From a virus, in the IMG/VR virus record IMGVR_UViG_3300028883_000137, positions 1-24,253 of that record: a DNA stretch of 24,253 nt; one strand, 5' to 3'. The notes under the pieces were generated by a model. The model worked only from the letters and a program-made list of their open reading frames with translations, made no database searches and was not told where the DNA came from. This document shows positions 21,236 through 24,253 of this stretch, piece after piece (positions within the stretch are counted from its first letter, which is position 1; each line of letters begins with the position of its first letter). The position numbers were made by a program, and so were the translations under genes.

Positions 21236-21694
21236 ATGCCAACTCGTTGCGGCCTTAAGGACTCCAAGGGATATTTCTGCAGATGGGGATCTCATGGAAA
21301 GAAGTATTACTATAAAAAGGGAGATAAAGCATCAATGGAGAGAGCAAAAAAGAAAGCAGATAAACAGGGTGCTGCTGCACATGCATCTGGATATCAAGGA
21401 TCCATAGAAAAGGCATCAGATATCCAATCCGTAAGATTTGATAAGAAGAAATTTAATAGAAACCAAGCTATATCCTGGGCTAAGTCTCATGATTTTAAAT
21501 ATAATGATGTAGAGGAAACTCCCAACCAGTGGAGATTAAGACAATTCGATCCAAAAAAGTGTATAAGATCTGGAGGTATGAAGGAATTAGCTCCAGGTGT
21601 TATGGCCTATATTTGTCCAACATCATCTAAAGCAAAGAGTATCTTGGAATCATTAAAGTCTGAAATAAAAATTATCAAGGAAACCTGTAAATAA
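21236..21694 (+). CDS. head-module protein of unknown function, 152 aa
   Basis: Starts MPTRCGLKDSKGYFCRWGSHGKKYYY at the first good ATG after the TM peptide. Two parts: a basic N-terminus with YYYKKGDKASMERAKKKADKQGAAAHASGY, and a C-terminal domain VRFDKKKFNRNQAISWAKSH...TPNQWRLRQFDPKKC...VMAYICP. The second part follows a pattern I recall from phage proteins near portal and protease genes (F-x-K-x4-W/I-x2-A-x2-W, then R-x-R-Q-x-D). It probably is a structural or assembly protein. Function not established. Confidence 0.6.
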   Translation: MPTRCGLKDSKGYFCRWGSHGKKYYYKKGDKASMERAKKKADKQGAAAHASGYQGSIEKASDIQSVRFDKKKFNRNQAISWAKSHDFKYNDVEETPNQWRLRQFDPKKCIRSGGMKELAPGVMAYICPTSSKAKSILESLKSEIKIIKETCK

Positions 21695-21724
21695 ATGTAA
21701 ATAAAATATGGAGAGAGAAATATT

Positions 21725-21913
21725 ATGAGTTTATTGGGAGCTTATAGAGCATCCGGAATATCTTCATCAGATACATTCTCTAACACAGTTATTAATATGA
21801 CTGGATTCAAGCCTTCTGGTATAGGGGGAAACGCGATGGCAACATGTCTTTATGTATGGTCAGGCACTACTTCAACGGGAGATTGGGTTCCTCTAAGAAG
21901 GGAGTGGCTATAA
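21725..21913 (+). CDS. small Gly/Ser/Thr-rich protein, 62 aa
   Basis: MSLLGAYRASGISSSDTFSNTV... with a GGAGAGA ribosome-binding site. The composition is low-charge and beta-like (ATCLYVWSGTTSTGDWVPL). It is the size of a minor head or decoration protein; I do not recognise it. Confidence 0.55.
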   Translation: MSLLGAYRASGISSSDTFSNTVINMTGFKPSGIGGNAMATCLYVWSGTTSTGDWVPLRREWL

Positions 21914-21926
21914 ATATTAAATTGAT

Positions 21927-22355
21927 ATGACAAATTTAACACCCTTAAGAAGACTAACAAAACAACTAGCAGAAGAGATAGAATATGATGAACATGGTAG
22001 AGTATGGAAGTTCATAACTCTTATCCTAGAAAGTATACAATCTCCAGCTGCAATAATAGATAAGAATCATACCTTACTATATGTAAATAAAGAGACATTT
22101 AGTAGATTCAAGAAAGTAGGATTTGATGGGAAAAAATATCTAGGCAAATCAATAGAAGGATCTGAATTCTGTAAACCTCTAGGAATGGAATGCGATAAAT
22201 GCCCAGTTAAATTGGCTATGGATAGTAAGGAGGTTCATACAATAGATTATAAGAGTTTTGTTACTGGGGTTGATTATAGAATGATATGTATTCCCTTAGT
22301 CTTTGATGGAGTCTCAGGAGTACTTGCAATATTGAGTGATAAAAATGGCAACTAA
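21927..22355 (+). CDS. PAS-domain protein
   Basis: 142 residues. ILESIQSPAAIIDKNHTLLYVNKETF is a clear PAS N-terminal strand pair, followed by a loop with EFCKPLGMECDKCPVKLAMDSKEV and the C-terminal strands YRMICIPLVFDGVSGVLAILSDKNG. PAS domains bind small ligands, haem or flavin or make protein contacts. The four Cys (FC, MEC, DKC) could hold a metal or a haem-like group. There is no attached kinase, HTH or other output domain, so it would act through a partner. Placement between head genes is unexpected; it may have been acquired from the host. Confidence 0.75.
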   Translation: MTNLTPLRRLTKQLAEEIEYDEHGRVWKFITLILESIQSPAAIIDKNHTLLYVNKETFSRFKKVGFDGKKYLGKSIEGSEFCKPLGMECDKCPVKLAMDSKEVHTIDYKSFVTGVDYRMICIPLVFDGVSGVLAILSDKNGN

Positions 22356-22593
22356 TGAATTTGATAAATGGGATTTGAAGCAAGCTGAGTGGAGGGGTTA
22401 TGCCCTTAGAGCTCTTGAAGATATGAACGTTGAGATAAAGGATTTAAGAAAGTCCATAAAGAGAATGGAAGATAAAATAGATAATGTTAGTAGTAAGTTG
22501 ACAAATACTCAAATAAAACTAGCTAGTCTTGCTGGGATAGTATCATTATTAGTAACCATTGTAACATCAGTTATAATACAGGTAGTAACATGA
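22345..22593 (+). CDS. coiled-coil protein with C-terminal membrane anchor
   Basis: 82 residues from the ATG at 22345, preferred because GAGTGATAAAA precedes it. A charged heptad coiled coil (ALEDMNVEIKDLRKSIKRMED...) is followed by one transmembrane helix (LASLAGIVSLLVTIVTSVIIQVV) at the end. The layout resembles XhlA-type phage membrane proteins, but there is no strong residue match. Its ATG overlaps the PAS gene end and its stop overlaps the next ATG by ATGA. Confidence 0.6.
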   Translation: MATNEFDKWDLKQAEWRGYALRALEDMNVEIKDLRKSIKRMEDKIDNVSSKLTNTQIKLASLAGIVSLLVTIVTSVIIQVVT

Positions 22594-24029
22594 AGGAAAT
22601 TACATTAAAGGAACTAGAATTAAAGAAAGACTTAGATAAACAATGGGATAAAATTTTTGAGATATTTGGTTCCGCAAAACTTAATGTTACCATAACTGAA
22701 TTAGAAGATTCAGATGATGATTTAATAATAACACCCTTCGATTTAAGAGGATCAATTAATATAATAAACAAATCAGAGAACAATAGAATAATAGCGGGTT
22801 ACGCTAATGTAGCGGTAGTAGATCAAGAAGAACAGTTTATACCAATAGAAACTTTAAAAAAGGGTATAGAGTGTTTATTAAAGGATCCTCATTATTCAAA
22901 CTTAATGTTGGTTCACAAAAACATCCAGATAGGAAAAATAATACCAAAGTATGAAAAGTTAACCACCCATGTTGATGAAAAGGGTTTATTTATTGTAGCT
23001 GAAATCAGAAAGGATATTAAAACAGCTGATGAAGTATGGAAGGCTATATTAGATAAAGATCTAACGGGATTTTCCATTGGATGTGAAGTAATTAGTTCTC
23101 ATAAAAAATGTGATGATGACAAGTGTATTACAATACTAGATGAGATTAACATCTTTGAAGTTTCTGTATGTTCTCAACCCGTTAATCAAGAATCAGGATT
23201 TATTGTTGTATCAAAATCAAAATTTGAAACATTAGATATTGAAGATGTATGTAATGAATGTATAAATCAAAAAATAAACATGGCAGAAAATAAAACTAAA
23301 ACCGAAGAAAAATCAGATGTATCAGAAATAATTGAAGAGAATACTAGTGAAGAAAAGGAGACAGAGATAGTCGAGGAGGAGGTAGAAGCTCCAACTGAAG
23401 AAGCACCAGTTGAAGATACTCCTACTGAGGAAAAGACAGTTGAAGAGCGTTTAGCTAATATAGAAAGAATGGTTGCAGCTTTAGAGGAAATATTAAGAGC
23501 TAAGGAGGAACCTGAGGAGGAAGCACCTCCAGAAGATATGCCTCCTGAGGATGAAGAGATTCCACCTGAGGAAGAAGAGGAAATGTCAGAGGAAACTCCA
23601 GAAGAGGTACCAGAAGTAGATATGGCCACCTTTATGCTAGAATTTATAATGGCTAACCCAAAGGCATCAGCTCAAGATATTGCAAAGGCTTGGATAGATA
23701 AAAAGAAAGGAAATGAACCTAAAGAGGAGGAACAAGAACTTTCTGAGGAATCTACCACAAAAAAATCATTCAGTGAAATATTAGATAAATTATCTTGTAT
23801 AGCAGATAAACTATCAGAGAAAGAAAAAATGGAAGAAATTAAATTATCCATTAAGGCTAGAGATGATCAGATTGATGCTCTAAATAAAAAAATAGAGATA
23901 TTAACAAAATCTGAAGATACTGAAGAAAAAGGTGAGCCAAAAACTGTTCAAGATGAATCAAACAATACACCTCTTGAAAAGGATAATCCTATTAGAGTTG
24001 AAAGAGGAATCGTTTACTACAAAGAATAA
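22590..24029 (+). CDS. prohead protease-scaffold fusion (XkdF-like)
   Basis: 479 residues. Residues 1-200 form an XkdF/S78-like serine protease: a first strand block around IAGYANVAV, LMLVHKNIQIGKI with His109, LDKDLTGFSIGCEVI with Ser162 as nucleophile, and IFEVSVCSQPVN (190-199) as the usual end strand. From about residue 231 the chain is a very acidic Glu/Pro-rich scaffold-like region and then a helical tail (LDKLSCIADKLSEKEK, IDALNKKIEILTKS). This layout fits a protein that lines the procapsid, trims head proteins and is then destroyed. An internal ATG at 23280 (MAENKTKT), without ribosome-binding site, could give a separate scaffold form. ATGA overlap with the gene before. Confidence 0.85.
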   Translation: MKEITLKELELKKDLDKQWDKIFEIFGSAKLNVTITELEDSDDDLIITPFDLRGSINIINKSENNRIIAGYANVAVVDQEEQFIPIETLKKGIECLLKDPHYSNLMLVHKNIQIGKIIPKYEKLTTHVDEKGLFIVAEIRKDIKTADEVWKAILDKDLTGFSIGCEVISSHKKCDDDKCITILDEINIFEVSVCSQPVNQESGFIVVSKSKFETLDIEDVCNECINQKINMAENKTKTEEKSDVSEIIEENTSEEKETEIVEEEVEAPTEEAPVEDTPTEEKTVEERLANIERMVAALEEILRAKEEPEEEAPPEDMPPEDEEIPPEEEEEMSEETPEEVPEVDMATFMLEFIMANPKASAQDIAKAWIDKKKGNEPKEEEQELSEESTTKKSFSEILDKLSCIADKLSEKEKMEEIKLSIKARDDQIDALNKKIEILTKSEDTEEKGEPKTVQDESNNTPLEKDNPIRVERGIVYYKE

Positions 24030-24076
24030 TGTTCAATGTGTATTAAATCATGTTAAAATAAATAGGAAGATGAAAA

Positions 24077-24253
24077 ATGACATTCACATCGCCAACTGAA
24101 GACATAATCGTACAAGAAGGAACATTCGCTTTTGATTATCTTTGCTCAGGAGCAGTATCAGCAGGTCAAGGAGTAACAGCTATAGGTACTATGGCTGTAG
24201 AAGCACCAACTACAACTGGTGTAGACTTTGCAGCAAAGTGTGTTGGAGTTGCA
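24077..24253 (+). CDS. capsid-cement-like protein, partial at window end
   Basis: The first 59 codons of a gene open to the window edge: MTFTSPTEDIIVQEGTFAFDY, GAVSAGQGVTAIGTMAVE and GVDFAAKCVGVA. The repeated G-V-x-A-x-x-x and the GVA end fit DUF2190-type small capsid decoration or cement proteins, typically 100-130 residues, which sit on the outer shell. AGGAAGATG precedes the ATG. The major capsid gene is expected just beyond the window. Confidence 0.6.
   Translation, partial: MTFTSPTEDIIVQEGTFAFDYLCSGAVSAGQGVTAIGTMAVEAPTTTGVDFAAKCVGVA

Noticed and set aside
22571-23629. Leftward Ser-rich frames opposite the protease-scaffold gene
   Set aside because: The Ser-rich sequence is the antisense of GAA/GAG codons in the acidic scaffold.

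Overview
The window looks like part of the genome of a head-tailed (Caudoviricetes-type) virus or provirus of a very AT-rich archaeon. The rightward half holds a head-assembly module: small terminase-like protein, large terminase, portal, prohead protease, protease-scaffold fusion and the start of a capsid-cement-like gene. An archaeal reading rests on three things: an Alba chromatin protein gene between terminase and portal, ribosome-binding sites of the GGTGAT/GAGTGAT type in front of many genes, and archaeal-style TATA boxes. Heavy use of ATA, AGA and AGG codons fits a low-GC archaeon such as a methanogen, but the host cannot be fixed from sequence alone.

Layout. (1) 1-9135, all leftward: about 35 tightly packed small genes, many joined by ATGA or TAATG overlaps. 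They include four neighbouring genes sharing an N-terminal LNPNCSE motif, several mini zinc-ribbon proteins, an HExxH metalloprotease-like protein, a methyltransferase-like Rossmann protein and an HNH endonuclease carrying an in-frame hairpin insertion. Most have no recognisable function and look like viral early or host-takeover genes. (2) 9135-9800: non-coding DNA with a string of inverted repeats. (3) 9799-11505, leftward: a 516-residue Lys/Asn-rich protein and a 45-residue partner. (4) 11506-13377: a large, extremely AT-rich non-coding centre containing a GC-richer island with about eight related TGCTA...TAGCA dyads (12311-12790), a candidate replication origin or master control region from which the two arms diverge. 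(5) 13378-13970, rightward: three small genes, one a ribbon-helix-helix-type regulator, ending at a clear terminator. (6) 14000-14935: non-coding DNA ending in a structured late control region and TATA promoter. (7) 14936-24253, rightward: packaging and head genes.

How the genes work together: the small-subunit-like protein and TerL would package DNA through the portal. The protease-like proteins and the acidic scaffold would build and mature the procapsid, and the truncated last gene resembles a capsid-stabilising protein. TerL is interrupted at its Walker A motif by an intein with class 3 (Trp-Cys-Thr) signatures and a LAGLIDADG endonuclease. Alba and a PAS-domain protein are unusual members of this module.

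A notable sequence-level feature is that I find no GATC in the first 12,645 bases, then 25 copies in 12,965-14,340 and regular occurrence through the late genes. The switch falls at the central dyad cluster, so the arms may have different histories, or two molecules may have been joined in nature or in assembly.
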